From Scatosoma sp045645245 (GTDB lineage: Bacteria > Bacillota > Clostridia > Christensenellales > Borkfalkiaceae): a stretch of 31,369 bases of DNA. Below the pieces are notes generated by a model. That model was not told where the DNA came from and searched no databases. It saw only the letters and a list, made by a program, of their open reading frames with translations. Shown piece after piece: positions 1-7,792 of the stretch. The stretch lies in assembly GCA_045645245.1 (NCBI GenBank), contig JAZRIK010000076.1:1-31369 (forward strand), read 5' to 3'. The stretch's first letter is position 1, and the number at the start of each line of letters is the position of its first letter. The translations under genes were made by a program, and so were the position numbers.

Positions 1-365
1 TGGCCTCCGACTTTGCCCGATTCAAACGCCTTTGCAAACGTTTTTACGTCTACTTCCTTTTCCGCCTTTCTAACTACTGTACAAATCCCTTTCAAAATCT
101 GGGATAAGATAACGCCGGAGTTCCCTCTTGCGCCCTTTAACGCGCCTTTGGAAATACTGTCGCAAACTTCGGTGAACGAGCTGGACTGACAAGCCGTCAT
201 TTCTTTCACGCAGGACTGCATGGTGAGGGACATATTCGTACCCGTATCGCCGTCAGGAACGGGGAATACGTTGAGGGCGTCCACTTTCGCACGGTTAATT
301 TCAAGTTGTTTCGCGCCTACGAGAATCATATTTCTCAAATCGGTGCTGTTTATTGTTTTATGCAT
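1..365 (-). CDS. fakA: Fatty acid kinase catalytic subunit FakA / YloV (DAK family), 5' part only
   Basis: This is the N-terminal 121 residues of a dihydroxyacetone-kinase-like (DhaL domain) protein; the rest lies beyond the left edge. The signature PDGDTGTNM is at residues 37-45, with the two metal-binding aspartates (D38, D40), and a GARGNSGVILSQ segment follows near residue 79, the ATP-site pattern of the YloV/FakA family. FakA phosphorylates fatty acids held by FakB in the Firmicutes exogenous fatty-acid pathway. The start ATG (363-365) has the Shine-Dalgarno GAAGGAG about seven bases upstream. The Asp23-like gene lies just upstream, which is the Bacillus yloU-yloV arrangement, but a terminator separates the two here. 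Function is inferred from family and synteny; the C-terminal domain cannot be checked. Confidence 0.88.
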   Translation of the reverse strand, partial: MHKTINSTDLRNMILVGAKQLEINRAKVDALNVFPVPDGDTGTNMSLTMQSCVKEMTACQSSSFTEVCDSISKGALKGARGNSGVILSQILKGICTVVRKAEKEVDVKTFAKAFESGKVGG

Positions 366-398
366 TTGAATGCTCCTTCTACTTTTGTTTTTACAAAC

Positions 399-440
399 GT
401 GTGGCTTGAGGAATAGCAATCATCTTAGGAAAGCCTACAC
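399..440 (-). other. Imperfect hairpin in the fakA leader region
   Basis: Arms at 399-407 and 431-440 pair with one bulged base, leaving a large apical loop. The hairpin lies between the asp23 terminator and the fakA start, with no T-tract after it. It does not match any riboswitch I recognise. It may be a leader structure or chance. Confidence 0.3.
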
Positions 441-442
441 GC

Positions 443-472
443 AAAAAAGCGCAATGACGTACTGATTGCGCT
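443..472 (-). terminator. Rho-independent terminator after asp23
   Basis: A perfect 8-bp stem (AGCGCAAT at 448-455 pairs with ATTGCGCT at 465-472) is followed, in the minus direction, by six T (A443-A448 on plus). It starts 15 bases after the asp23 stop and should uncouple asp23 from fakA. The sequence just after the T-tract, TTTTTGCGTGTA, recurs after two other terminators in the window. Confidence 0.85.
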
Positions 473-486
473 GAATGAACTAAATA

Positions 487-837
487 TTAGAGTTTTACCC
501 CGATTACGTTTACGTTGACCGAGTCCACGATCATACCCGTAAACCCTTCGACCTTATACTTAATCGCTTCGGTAAGCGATTCGGCTACGGCGCTAATGGA
601 TACGCCGTATTTGATAATTACGTAAACGTCGATGTAAATGCGGTTGCCGGAAGTGGTCACTTTCACCCCTTTGCCTTCCGCGTCCTTTTTCCAAAGCGAC
701 GCAAGCGAATCGGTAAAGCGACGCGACACCATCTCTACGATCCCGTACGAATCCAAAGCGGTGTGCGCTGCAACTTTCGCAATTGCGTGGTCGGATATGG
801 AAATTTTACCATAGGCATTGTTTGTGTTTACTGACAT
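487..837 (-). CDS. Asp23/Gls24 family envelope stress response protein (YloU-like)
   Basis: A 116-residue protein consisting almost wholly of one Asp23/Gls24 (DUF322) domain: an alpha segment with SDHAIAKVAAHTALDSYGIVE near residues 15-35, then beta strands ending in VDSVNVNVIGVKL. Family members are small cytoplasmic, membrane-associated proteins linked to cell-envelope homeostasis; no catalytic activity is known. The position next to fakA and divergent from rpmB is the conserved Bacillus yloU position. It has its own promoter (TTGCCA/TAAAAT, 860-888), a GAGG ribosome site shortly before the ATG, and its own terminator. Family call is strong; the precise role is not. Confidence 0.9.
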   Translation of the reverse strand: MSVNTNNAYGKISISDHAIAKVAAHTALDSYGIVEMVSRRFTDSLASLWKKDAEGKGVKVTTSGNRIYIDVYVIIKYGVSISAVAESLTEAIKYKVEGFTGMIVDSVNVNVIGVKL

Positions 838-859
838 ACTTACCTCATTTTACCTTTCC

Positions 860-888
860 ATTTTACACTATTTATGGCTTTTTGGCAA
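860..888 (-). promoter_or_regulatory. Sigma-A-type promoter for asp23
   Basis: On minus, the -35 TTGCCA (883-888) and -10 TAAAAT (860-865) are separated by 17 bp. The predicted transcript has a leader of about 17-20 bases. It is divergent from the rpmB promoter in the same intergenic region. Confidence 0.65.
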
Positions 889-948
889 GTACTTTTCTAA
901 AATTTTCTCAATATTTTTTATTTTTTGTCTTTTTGGGCTCATTTTTGA

Positions 949-977
949 TTGATTTTTCTTCTTAAAAATGCTATATT
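949..977 (+). promoter_or_regulatory. Sigma-A-type promoter for rpmB
   Basis: The -35 TTGATT (949-954) and -10 TATATT (972-977) are spaced by 17 bp in an AT-rich stretch. The leader would be about 90 bases long; I see no clear regulatory hairpin in it. Confidence 0.55.
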
Positions 978-1077
978 ATTAATGCTTGTTTTACGCGTAG
1001 CTTTTTTTAAGATGCGCCAAGCACCGTTTTTAATCACTAACTACGGCAAAATTATCCCAAATTTCGGAGGTGTCAAT

Positions 1078-1263
1078 ATGTCAAGAGTATGCAATATTTG
1101 CGGTAAAGGTCAAGCATCGGGCAACAACGTAAGCCACTCCAACCGTAAAACGAGAAGAACGTTCAAAGTAAACGTTCAAAAAATTTCCTACGTTGCTGAT
1201 GGTAAAGAAACCAACGGCTACGTTTGCGCAAGATGCATCAAAACGCTTAAAAAAGCAGACTAA
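1078..1263 (+). CDS. rpmB: 50S ribosomal protein L28 (bL28), zinc-ribbon form
   Basis: A 61-residue basic protein with the bL28 pattern MSRVCNICGKG and GNNVSHSNRKTRR, a structural protein of the large ribosomal subunit. Two CxxC pairs (C5/C8 and C50/C53) make it the C+ zinc-binding paralogue. The start ATG at 1078 is set by the ribosome site CGGAGG about seven bases upstream; longer in-frame extensions to the left lie in the promoter and leader and are not credible. It is the only plus-strand gene in the window, divergent from asp23, and ends in a strong terminator shared with the convergent MATE gene. Confidence 0.96.
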   Translation: MSRVCNICGKGQASGNNVSHSNRKTRRTFKVNVQKISYVADGKETNGYVCARCIKTLKKAD

Positions 1264-1302
1264 TCTTGCAAAGGTAGTATCGCAGCTACAAAATAACGAA
1301 AC

Positions 1303-1333
1303 AAAACCCGACGCAGCTTGCGTCGGGTTTTTT
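1303..1333. terminator. Bidirectional terminator between rpmB and the MATE gene
   Basis: A 9-bp perfect stem (CCCGACGCA 1307-1315, TGCGTCGGG 1319-1327) with a 3-base loop has six T on the rpmB side (1328-1333) and four A on the other side (1303-1306). It can end rpmB and the convergent eleven-gene operon whose last stop is at 1345. Confidence 0.9.
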
Positions 1334-1344
1334 CGCGTACCTTT

Positions 1345-2757
1345 TTACGCGTTTGCCTTTATCAATTTTTTTAGCAATACTTGTATAATAACAAAATCAA
1401 TCGTCGATGTCAATAGCCAAGAAATGGGATAGGAAAGATAAATTACTTCCAGCACAGGAAAAGCAGGGAACACCGTCAACAGCCAAACGACGCGGAACAA
1501 ACACGCCCCTATCAACGATACGATGGTCGAAGTTATCGATTTGCCCATTCCACGCAGGACGCCCGAGCAATTATCCATCAATCCGCATAAAAAGTACGGT
1601 GCGCCTATCCACCAAAACCGCGTATTTGCCGTTTCAAACGCAATCCGCTCCAAGCTTCCTTCTACGCCTTCCACTACGCCGTATAAAGAAAGCAAAGGAC
1701 GGCGAAATGCAATCAACGAAAAGCTCATCGTAAGCCCGATAATCAGCGTAATCAAAAAGCTTTTATAAATAATCGGCTTTACGCGTTTGGGCTTCCCCGC
1801 GCCGATATTTTGGCTGGTAAACGTGATAACGCCTTGCGATACCGAATTGATCGACGTATAGACAAAGCTGTCCAAATTCCCCGCAGCCGCATTGCCGTTT
1901 ACAACCGGCTGATAATCGCTCCCGCTCGGTACGATTGAATAATTCACCGACACGATAGAAGATTGAATGAGCATATTCGCAATAGAAAACAGCGCGCCTT
2001 GAATCCCTGCCGGAATCCCCACGTATAAAATTTGCTTAAACGCAGTTTTGTCCATTTTCAAACGGCGGAAAGAAAACGCCGTTTCGTCCTGCTGCTGACA
2101 AAGCTTGGTCAATAAAACAACCACCGATAAAAGGTTGGCTATCGCCGTTGCCGCCGCCACGCCTTCTACCGACAAGCCGCAAACCAAAACGAAAAACAGG
2201 TTAAATACTACGTTGACAATCCCCGTACTCGACAGTACGATTAAAGGCAATTTCGCATTCCCTTTCGCGCGGAAAATCGCGCATAAAAAGTTGGTAAGCG
2301 ACGCAAACGGCACGCCTAAAAGATAGATATACGAATAGCGAATGGCAAGCTCTAACAAGCTCCCCGTATTGCCCATCGCCGTTAAGATAGGCCGCGCAAA
2401 CACAATCCCTATCACCGCGCCCAACAATCCAAATAATACCGCCATCAGCAGTGCGGTATGCACCGCTTTTTGTACCCCGTCGCTATCCTTTGCGCCGATT
2501 TTTCTAGCCACGATTACGTTCGCGCCTACGGAAAATCCGATAAAGATATTGAGTATCATACTCAAAAACGCGCCCGTCGTACCGATTGCGCCCACGGCGT
2601 TGCGCTCACTTGATAAGCTGGCTACCATCATATCCGCGGCGTGATAAAAAGTTTGCAAAAGGTTGGTCGCCAAAATCGGCAACACGAACAGCAACAGCTT
2701 TTTGAAAATTTTACCTTCTGTAAAATGTGCGGAAACGCTCGATTTTACCGCGTTCAT
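1345..2757 (-). CDS. MATE family multidrug/Na+ antiporter-type exporter
   Basis: A 470-residue integral membrane protein with about 12 hydrophobic segments in two similar halves. The N-terminal pattern (ATNLLQTFYHAADMMVAS, then GFSVGANVIVARKIGA) is typical of the NorM/DinF/MepA-like MATE branch; the second half repeats it (GIPAGIQGALFSIANMLIQ, then TSQNIGAGKPKRV). MATE proteins export cationic drugs or metabolites using Na+ or H+ gradients; the substrate cannot be read from sequence. It is the last gene of the operon, ten bases after the rpe stop, and takes the place between rpe and rpmB that thiN occupies in Bacillus. Full length, no disruption. Confidence 0.9.
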   Translation of the reverse strand: MNAVKSSVSAHFTEGKIFKKLLLFVLPILATNLLQTFYHAADMMVASLSSERNAVGAIGTTGAFLSMILNIFIGFSVGANVIVARKIGAKDSDGVQKAVHTALLMAVLFGLLGAVIGIVFARPILTAMGNTGSLLELAIRYSYIYLLGVPFASLTNFLCAIFRAKGNAKLPLIVLSSTGIVNVVFNLFFVLVCGLSVEGVAAATAIANLLSVVVLLTKLCQQQDETAFSFRRLKMDKTAFKQILYVGIPAGIQGALFSIANMLIQSSIVSVNYSIVPSGSDYQPVVNGNAAAGNLDSFVYTSINSVSQGVITFTSQNIGAGKPKRVKPIIYKSFLITLIIGLTMSFSLIAFRRPLLSLYGVVEGVEGSLERIAFETANTRFWWIGAPYFLCGLMDNCSGVLRGMGKSITSTIVSLIGACLFRVVWLLTVFPAFPVLEVIYLSYPISWLLTSTIDFVIIQVLLKKLIKANA

Positions 2758-2767
2758 ACATTCTCCT

Positions 2768-3421
2768 TTACGCTTTCAGCCGCGCAATAACGGCACGCTT
2801 GTCCGCCGCCTTAAACACGGTACTGCCCGCAACGATTACGTTCGCGCCCGCCGCTTTAATTTCATCTACGTTCTCTTCCGTCACACCGCCGTCAATTTGA
2901 ATATCTATTTCCTTTCCGCAAGCGGCAACAATCGCTTTTACTTGGCGAAGCTTATCCAGCGCGGACGGAATAAATTTTTGCCCGCCAAAGCCGGGGAATA
3001 CGCTCATCACCAGCACCATATCGCAAAGCGGAATTATTTTTTCAATCTTTTCTACGGGCGTATCGGGGTTGATAACCGCACCGCATTTCACGCCCGTCGA
3101 TTTGATGAGTTTTAACACTTCTTCCAAGTTTTCTTTGCACACTTCATAATGCACGGTGATTATATCCGCGCCCGCTTTCGCAAACCGTTCCACGTACTTT
3201 TCGGGGTTGACAATCATCAAATGACAATCGAGCGGTAAAGCGGTAATTTTCCGCAAATCTTCCACCATTTTGATACCGAACGTAATGTTATTGACGAACA
3301 CGCCGTCCATTACGTCGCAATGTACCAAATCCGCCCCGCAGCGTTCTAATTCACGCACTTCGTCGCCCATTTTAGAAAAGTCCGCCGATAAAATAGACGG
3401 CGCAATTTTAATCGTTTGCAT
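2768..3421 (-). CDS. rpe: Ribulose-phosphate 3-epimerase
   Basis: Interconverts D-ribulose 5-phosphate and D-xylulose 5-phosphate in the pentose phosphate pathway. The 217-residue TIM barrel carries the family landmarks in order: KIAPSILSADF, VHCDVMDG (metal His and Asp), CHLMI (metal His), a PGFGGQ phosphate loop and IDGGV (metal Asp). I choose the ATG at 3421 because AAGGTG lies at the right distance; an in-frame GTG at 3430 would add three residues but has poor spacing. The gene overlaps the end of the YgjV-like gene by 14 bases. The usual MSVNPGFGGQ reads MSVFPGFGGQ here, an unusual change at a nearly invariant Asn. Confidence 0.94.
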   Translation of the reverse strand: MQTIKIAPSILSADFSKMGDEVRELERCGADLVHCDVMDGVFVNNITFGIKMVEDLRKITALPLDCHLMIVNPEKYVERFAKAGADIITVHYEVCKENLEEVLKLIKSTGVKCGAVINPDTPVEKIEKIIPLCDMVLVMSVFPGFGGQKFIPSALDKLRQVKAIVAACGKEIDIQIDGGVTEENVDEIKAAGANVIVAGSTVFKAADKRAVIARLKA

Positions 3422-4037
3422 TTGCTTCACCTTTTACTATATCCTTTTGTTCTTTTATATTTTTCTCTGTCAAGCAAAACGGCGCTTGCTTGTTTTTATC
3501 TTGAAATAACGGCAAAATATGAAACCGCGCAATGGATACGAGATCCACGCATAACTCAAATACGTATGTAAGCGTGACAAAAACCGCCGCTTGAATGAGT
3601 AGGTTATACGTAATAGACAACACGGTCGGCACGAGCATCGTAAAGCGCACGATTTTTAAGCTGCGGATACGGAAAATAAACGCATACATAATGAGCGCCG
3701 TCATACATAAAATATCCACCGGCTTTGCCTGCTTCATAATTCCTAAATTGACGATAAAATACGACGCCAGCGTCAAAGACGCAAATACAAACGCCCAAGC
3801 AATCGGCGCAATTTTATCCTGCCGTTCGTATAAAAAGAAGGTTAAACAGCGCGCCAGCCCCACCGCCAAACCGATCATTCCAAAGAAATTGACGGCGAAA
3901 AAATACGACACAATCAAAAACACGATGCACAACGCTTGACACGCCAAATACAGCGTCTTATTTTTCACCAAATACGACGATACGACGAACGCCATCGCAA
4001 TAAAGCTCGCTATAAACGATAAAGCTTCGTTTTCCAT
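3408..4037 (-). CDS. YgjV-like small integral membrane protein, function unknown
   Basis: A 209-residue hydrophobic protein with about six membrane segments and a polar, charged C-terminal tail (FQDKNKQAPFCLTEKNIKEQ). The segment GLARCLTFFLYERQ followed by a second VRF / IYEL-like half resembles the YgjV (Imp-YgjV) inner-membrane family, whose function is not known. It is 27 bases downstream of rlmN and overlaps rpe, so it is translated within the housekeeping operon. In Bacillus this slot holds prpC, prkC and rsgA. The ribosome site is weak (AAGAG). The YgjV assignment is from general pattern, not a search; the membrane topology is clear. Confidence 0.6.
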   Translation of the reverse strand: MENEALSFIASFIAMAFVVSSYLVKNKTLYLACQALCIVFLIVSYFFAVNFFGMIGLAVGLARCLTFFLYERQDKIAPIAWAFVFASLTLASYFIVNLGIMKQAKPVDILCMTALIMYAFIFRIRSLKIVRFTMLVPTVLSITYNLLIQAAVFVTLTYVFELCVDLVSIARFHILPLFQDKNKQAPFCLTEKNIKEQKDIVKGEANAND

Positions 4038-4064
4038 ACTCTTAAAACTCTTGCAAAACTCGCA

Positions 4065-5120
4065 TTATTTTTCTTCCAAATAACTTGCGCGCAGTTGTCC
4101 GCACGCACCGCCGATATCCACACCGATTTGACGGCGCAACGTAGCGGATAGCCCGCCCTTTTCCAGCCGTCCCAAAAACCGATACGCCGCCTTGTCGCCA
4201 AGCGCTCTCAAATTACGTTCCTTCACTTCGTTTAAGCGTATCAAATTCACGTGGCAGGGCTTGCCTTTTAACAGCTTTACCAGCGCGTCCGCGTGCTGCT
4301 CGTCGCAGTTTTCCCCTTCGATAAGCGTGTATTCAAAATAATATCTTCTGCCCGTTTTTGCAAAATAATAATCGCACGCTTTCAAAATTTCATCTATTTT
4401 GTACGCCTTGGCAATCGGCATCGTACGCTTGCGCGTTTCATCGTCGGTTGCGTGCAGCGATACCGTCAAATTGAGCGGAATGCCCGTATTTGCCAGCTCG
4501 TACATTTTGGGTACGATACCGCAGGTGGAAAGGGAAATATTCCGCGCGGAAATGCAAATTCCGTTTTCCGCCGTCACGTTTTTCAAAAATTTGAGCGTTT
4601 CATCGTAGTTATCCAATGGCTCGCCGCTGCCCATCAATACTACGTTGGTGACTGCGCGCGCCTGACCGCCCTGTCCTACCGCGTCCGCTTTATGCAGCGC
4701 GTTGACCACCAAAATTTGCGCAAGTATTTCCCCCGCCGACAAATTTCTAATCAGTCCGTTTAGCGTGGAAGCGCAAAATTTACAGCCCATTCTGCACCCA
4801 ACCTGCGTGGAAACGCATTGCGTATAGCCGTATTTATACTTCATCAGCACCCCTTCGATTAGGTTGCCGTCGGCAAGCTCGAATAGGTACTTTTCCGTAC
4901 CGTCGGCGGAATAATACGTTTCTTTTATTTTCATCGGCTCGTTTTCGTATTCTTCTAAAAGCTTTGCCTTAAAATCCTTGGAAAGGGAAGAAATATTGCT
5001 GATCGATTTTCCCTGCGTAAGACCTTCGTAAAGCTGTTTTGCGCGAAATTTTTTCTCGCCGAGCGATAAAACAAGCGCTTCCAGCTCGGCAAAGGATAAA
5101 TCTTGTAAAATCTTTTTCAC
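4065..5120 (-). CDS. rlmN: Dual-specificity 23S rRNA/tRNA adenine-C2 methyltransferase RlmN
   Basis: A 351-residue radical-SAM enzyme that methylates C2 of A2503 in 23S rRNA and A37 in some tRNAs. The CX3CX2C cluster motif is at C109, C113 and C116 (GCRMGCKFCAS); the methyl-carrying cysteine is C340 in the C-terminal GGACGQLR. A GSGEPLDN motif (SAM binding) and an N-terminal accessory domain are present, and the length is standard. Translation starts at a GTG (5120) directly abutting the rsmB stop, with AAGGGGG as ribosome site inside the rsmB end, suggesting translational coupling. Confidence 0.97.
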   Translation of the reverse strand: MKKILQDLSFAELEALVLSLGEKKFRAKQLYEGLTQGKSISNISSLSKDFKAKLLEEYENEPMKIKETYYSADGTEKYLFELADGNLIEGVLMKYKYGYTQCVSTQVGCRMGCKFCASTLNGLIRNLSAGEILAQILVVNALHKADAVGQGGQARAVTNVVLMGSGEPLDNYDETLKFLKNVTAENGICISARNISLSTCGIVPKMYELANTGIPLNLTVSLHATDDETRKRTMPIAKAYKIDEILKACDYYFAKTGRRYYFEYTLIEGENCDEQHADALVKLLKGKPCHVNLIRLNEVKERNLRALGDKAAYRFLGRLEKGGLSATLRRQIGVDIGGACGQLRASYLEEK

Positions 5121-6368
5121 TTACTTTGCCCCCTTGACCATCTTACAAACGTAAAACCCTGCGCCGTACGCCGTATCGGGCAAAAATTGTAAGCCAAGCT
5201 TCGTCTTTTCGTGCGCAAGCTCGCTTTCGATTTTTTCCACCGAAAAAGTAGGATTTTTCTTCAAAAATTCCGCTACGATTCCGTCGTTTTCGCATTCAAA
5301 AACAGAACAGGTCGAATAATACAGCGCACCGCCGTCTTTTACGTAGCGGGAACAATTTTGCAAAATGCTTGCCTGCATTTTGTTTATCTGCGCCAAATCT
5401 TCCTGCTTTTTGAACAGCTTGATATCGGGGTTTTCACTCACCGTGCCAAAGCCCGAGCAAGGCACGTCGCAAAGCACGCCGTCAAACGCGTTTTCATACC
5501 CGCCGTCAAACACCGAGCTGTCCTTTTGCATCGCTTGCACGTTGTTTGCGCCCATACGCGCCGTGTATTGACGGATAAGCTCTACCCTATGCTCGTGCAG
5601 CTCAAACGCAGTGACGCTTTTGCATTTTTGCGCGAGTAAAACCGACTTACCGCCCGGCGCACTGCACGCGTCGAGTAAGCTTTCGCAAGGCGCAACGCAA
5701 TCGCAAATGGCGATACTGCCCACCGATTGAAAGGTATAATCGCCGTTATCAAAGCTTTCGTCACGCACGAAATTTTCAAAGATATAATTGCCGTATTTTT
5801 GCGTAAACGGCGTTAAAATATGCGGTTTTTCCAAATACGCCTTTTCACCGCGCACAAACCGCACGCTCACCCCCGCGCTCTTCGCTTTTGCGATTTCGTC
5901 CGCGCGCTTGCCGTACTGTTTTTTTAGCATTTGATAAGCAAAAGCAGGATACGAAAGCGCAATCGCTTTCCCTGCGTCCGTATCGGGAATGGCTTTTTTC
6001 ACTTCTTCTTCGTCAAACCTGCGCAAGAATGCGTTGACAAACCCACTCACGCCCGATTTGCCTAATTTTTTACAAAGCGCGACCGCGTTATCGGTGACCA
6101 TATACCGTTTTTTGCCCATAAACAGAAGCATATACAGCGAAATTTTTAAGATAAGCCGCACCGCCGCCTTGGGGGATTTGGGCGCGTAGCGACGGATACA
6201 AAAATCGAAATATATATCGTTTTCCAGCACGCCGTACACAATTTTCACGGTACGCGAGCGGAATTGCTCTTCGATATACGTATCGGCAATCGCCTGTTTC
6301 AAGTGCGCCCCTTCTTGATAAATTTTCGTTAAAATAACGAACGGGTCGTAGATGGGGTTGCTCAACAT
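5121..6368 (-). CDS. rsmB: 16S rRNA (cytosine967-C5)-methyltransferase RsmB
   Basis: A 415-residue protein with an N-terminal NusB-like RNA-binding domain (about 1-130, AIADTYIEEQFRS and VTDNAVALCKKLG) and a C-terminal Rossmann methyltransferase. The SAM loop DACSAPGGKS is near residue 233; the two catalytic-pair cysteines are C304 (DVPCSG) and C354 (YSTCS). It makes m5C967 in helix 31 of 16S rRNA. The start overlaps the fmt stop by seven bases and the stop abuts the rlmN GTG. This is the fmt-rsmB-rlmN order of most Firmicutes. Confidence 0.96.
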   Translation of the reverse strand: MLSNPIYDPFVILTKIYQEGAHLKQAIADTYIEEQFRSRTVKIVYGVLENDIYFDFCIRRYAPKSPKAAVRLILKISLYMLLFMGKKRYMVTDNAVALCKKLGKSGVSGFVNAFLRRFDEEEVKKAIPDTDAGKAIALSYPAFAYQMLKKQYGKRADEIAKAKSAGVSVRFVRGEKAYLEKPHILTPFTQKYGNYIFENFVRDESFDNGDYTFQSVGSIAICDCVAPCESLLDACSAPGGKSVLLAQKCKSVTAFELHEHRVELIRQYTARMGANNVQAMQKDSSVFDGGYENAFDGVLCDVPCSGFGTVSENPDIKLFKKQEDLAQINKMQASILQNCSRYVKDGGALYYSTCSVFECENDGIVAEFLKKNPTFSVEKIESELAHEKTKLGLQFLPDTAYGAGFYVCKMVKGAK

Positions 6369-7312
6369 ACGAACACCTGCCCCTTTTGCGCCTTTCGTCC
6401 GTTGATAAAATCGTTCCCGCCGATTACTTTACCGCCCGCCGCCTGCACTTGTAAAAGCTTCACCGCGCCGTTTTGGCACTTTACCAGCAAGCCGCGCTTG
6501 GGATTAGACGAAAGCACTTCGCCGTATTGCGCCGTTGCAGCGTATTCATTTTCTTCATCGTTTAATTGCGCTCTTTCCGCGCGGTAAACGTTGATTTTAT
6601 TCCCGTCTAAAACGGTATAAGCGACCGGGTCGGGATTCATTGCGCGAACGAGATTGACAATGGTTTCCACGCTTTGCGAAAAGTCGATTTTCGCCTGCTC
6701 TTTTTGAATTTTCCGTACCACCTGCACGCCGTTTTCATCCTGCGGCGTGAGCGTATAATTGCCCGATTGCAAAAGCGGAACCGCCTTTACAATGGCGCTC
6801 GCACCGATGATAGATAACCGCTGGGCAAGCTCGCCGCACGTTTCTTTTTCGTCGATTTGCGTTTTTTCAACAAGCAAAATATCCCCGCAATCTAAGCCCA
6901 GCTCCGTTTTCATAATGCAAACGCCCGTTTCGCTTTCCCCTGCCAACAGACAGCTTTGCATCGGCGACGCGCCGCGGTATTTGGGCAATAATCCTGCGTG
7001 AATATTCCAAACGCCTTTTTCAAAGCAATCCAAAACGTCCTGCGTTAAAATTTGACCGTATGCGCAGGTAATTAAAATATCCCCGCCGAGTGCTTTTACG
7101 CTTTCCACTTCGTCGCGAATTTTATTTGGTTGTAGCACGGGCAAGCCGTTTTCAAGCGCGAATGCTTTTACGGGCGGGGGCGTGAAAATTCCCTTTCTGC
7201 CCTGCGGTTTATCCGCTTGCGTAATCACGCCCGCCACTTCACAGCCGTTTTCTAAAAGCGCGCGAAGGGGCGCAACGGCAAATTGCGGCGTACCTGCGTA
7301 AACGATTTTCAT
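6362..7312 (-). CDS. fmt: Methionyl-tRNA formyltransferase
   Basis: Formylates initiator Met-tRNA using 10-formyltetrahydrofolate. The 316-residue protein has the N-terminal formyltransferase fold (MKIVYAGTPQFAVAPLRALL), a specificity loop (QADKPQGRKG), the catalytic region NIHAGLLPKYRGASP with its His, and a downstream Asp (GLDCGDI); a C-terminal OB-fold (about 205-316) contacts tRNA. It is 12 bases downstream of def, its partner in N-terminal formylation and deformylation, and overlaps rsmB. Confidence 0.97.
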   Translation of the reverse strand: MKIVYAGTPQFAVAPLRALLENGCEVAGVITQADKPQGRKGIFTPPPVKAFALENGLPVLQPNKIRDEVESVKALGGDILITCAYGQILTQDVLDCFEKGVWNIHAGLLPKYRGASPMQSCLLAGESETGVCIMKTELGLDCGDILLVEKTQIDEKETCGELAQRLSIIGASAIVKAVPLLQSGNYTLTPQDENGVQVVRKIQKEQAKIDFSQSVETIVNLVRAMNPDPVAYTVLDGNKINVYRAERAQLNDEENEYAATAQYGEVLSSNPKRGLLVKCQNGAVKLLQVQAAGGKVIGGNDFINGRKAQKGQVFVC

Positions 7313-7324
7313 TTTCTCGCTCCT

Positions 7325-7777
7325 TTATGCTTTTTCGATACGGGTGGCTTTGTCAATATACAAAACGCCGTCCAAATGGTCGAGCTCGTGGCAAATGGCG
7401 CGTGCAAAAAAGCCCTTGGCTTTGAGTACGTACTTTTCCCCTTTTCTGTCTTGGAAACAAACGGTCACCTTCATCGGACGGGAAACCACGCCGCTTTTAC
7501 CGCGCACGGAAAGACAGCCCTCCCAGCCCATTTGTTCTCCCTTTTGCGAAGTGATAACGGGGTTAATCAGCTCAAAATACCCTTCTTCCACATCGACTAC
7601 GGCTACGCGGCGCAAAACGCCTACTTGGGGCGCGGCAAGCCCTGCGCCCTGTTCCTTTTTCACCGTGTCTTTCATATCGTCTAAAAGCTTTGCCAAATTT
7701 TCGTCAAATTTTTCCACGGCAAAGCATTTTTGTCTCAATACTTCATCGCCTACCTGCACTACGTTTCGTATCGCCAT
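7325..7777 (-). CDS. def: Peptide deformylase
   Basis: Removes the N-formyl group from nascent proteins, using a bound divalent metal. All three motifs are present in the 150-residue protein: GAGLAAPQVG, EGCLSV (metal C88) and HELDHLDG (metal H130 and H134, catalytic E131). The short C-terminus fits a type 1 enzyme. The start ATG has AAGGAGAG five bases upstream, in the 15-base gap after priA. The priA-def-fmt order is conserved in Firmicutes. Confidence 0.97.
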   Translation of the reverse strand: MAIRNVVQVGDEVLRQKCFAVEKFDENLAKLLDDMKDTVKKEQGAGLAAPQVGVLRRVAVVDVEEGYFELINPVITSQKGEQMGWEGCLSVRGKSGVVSRPMKVTVCFQDRKGEKYVLKAKGFFARAICHELDHLDGVLYIDKATRIEKA

Positions 7778-7792
7778 ATCTTCTCTCCTTGT

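Noticed and set aside
949..1077. N-terminal extension of L28 in the same frame
   Set aside because: It starts inside the promoter -35 box; the ATG at 1078 has a proper ribosome site and gives standard L28 length.
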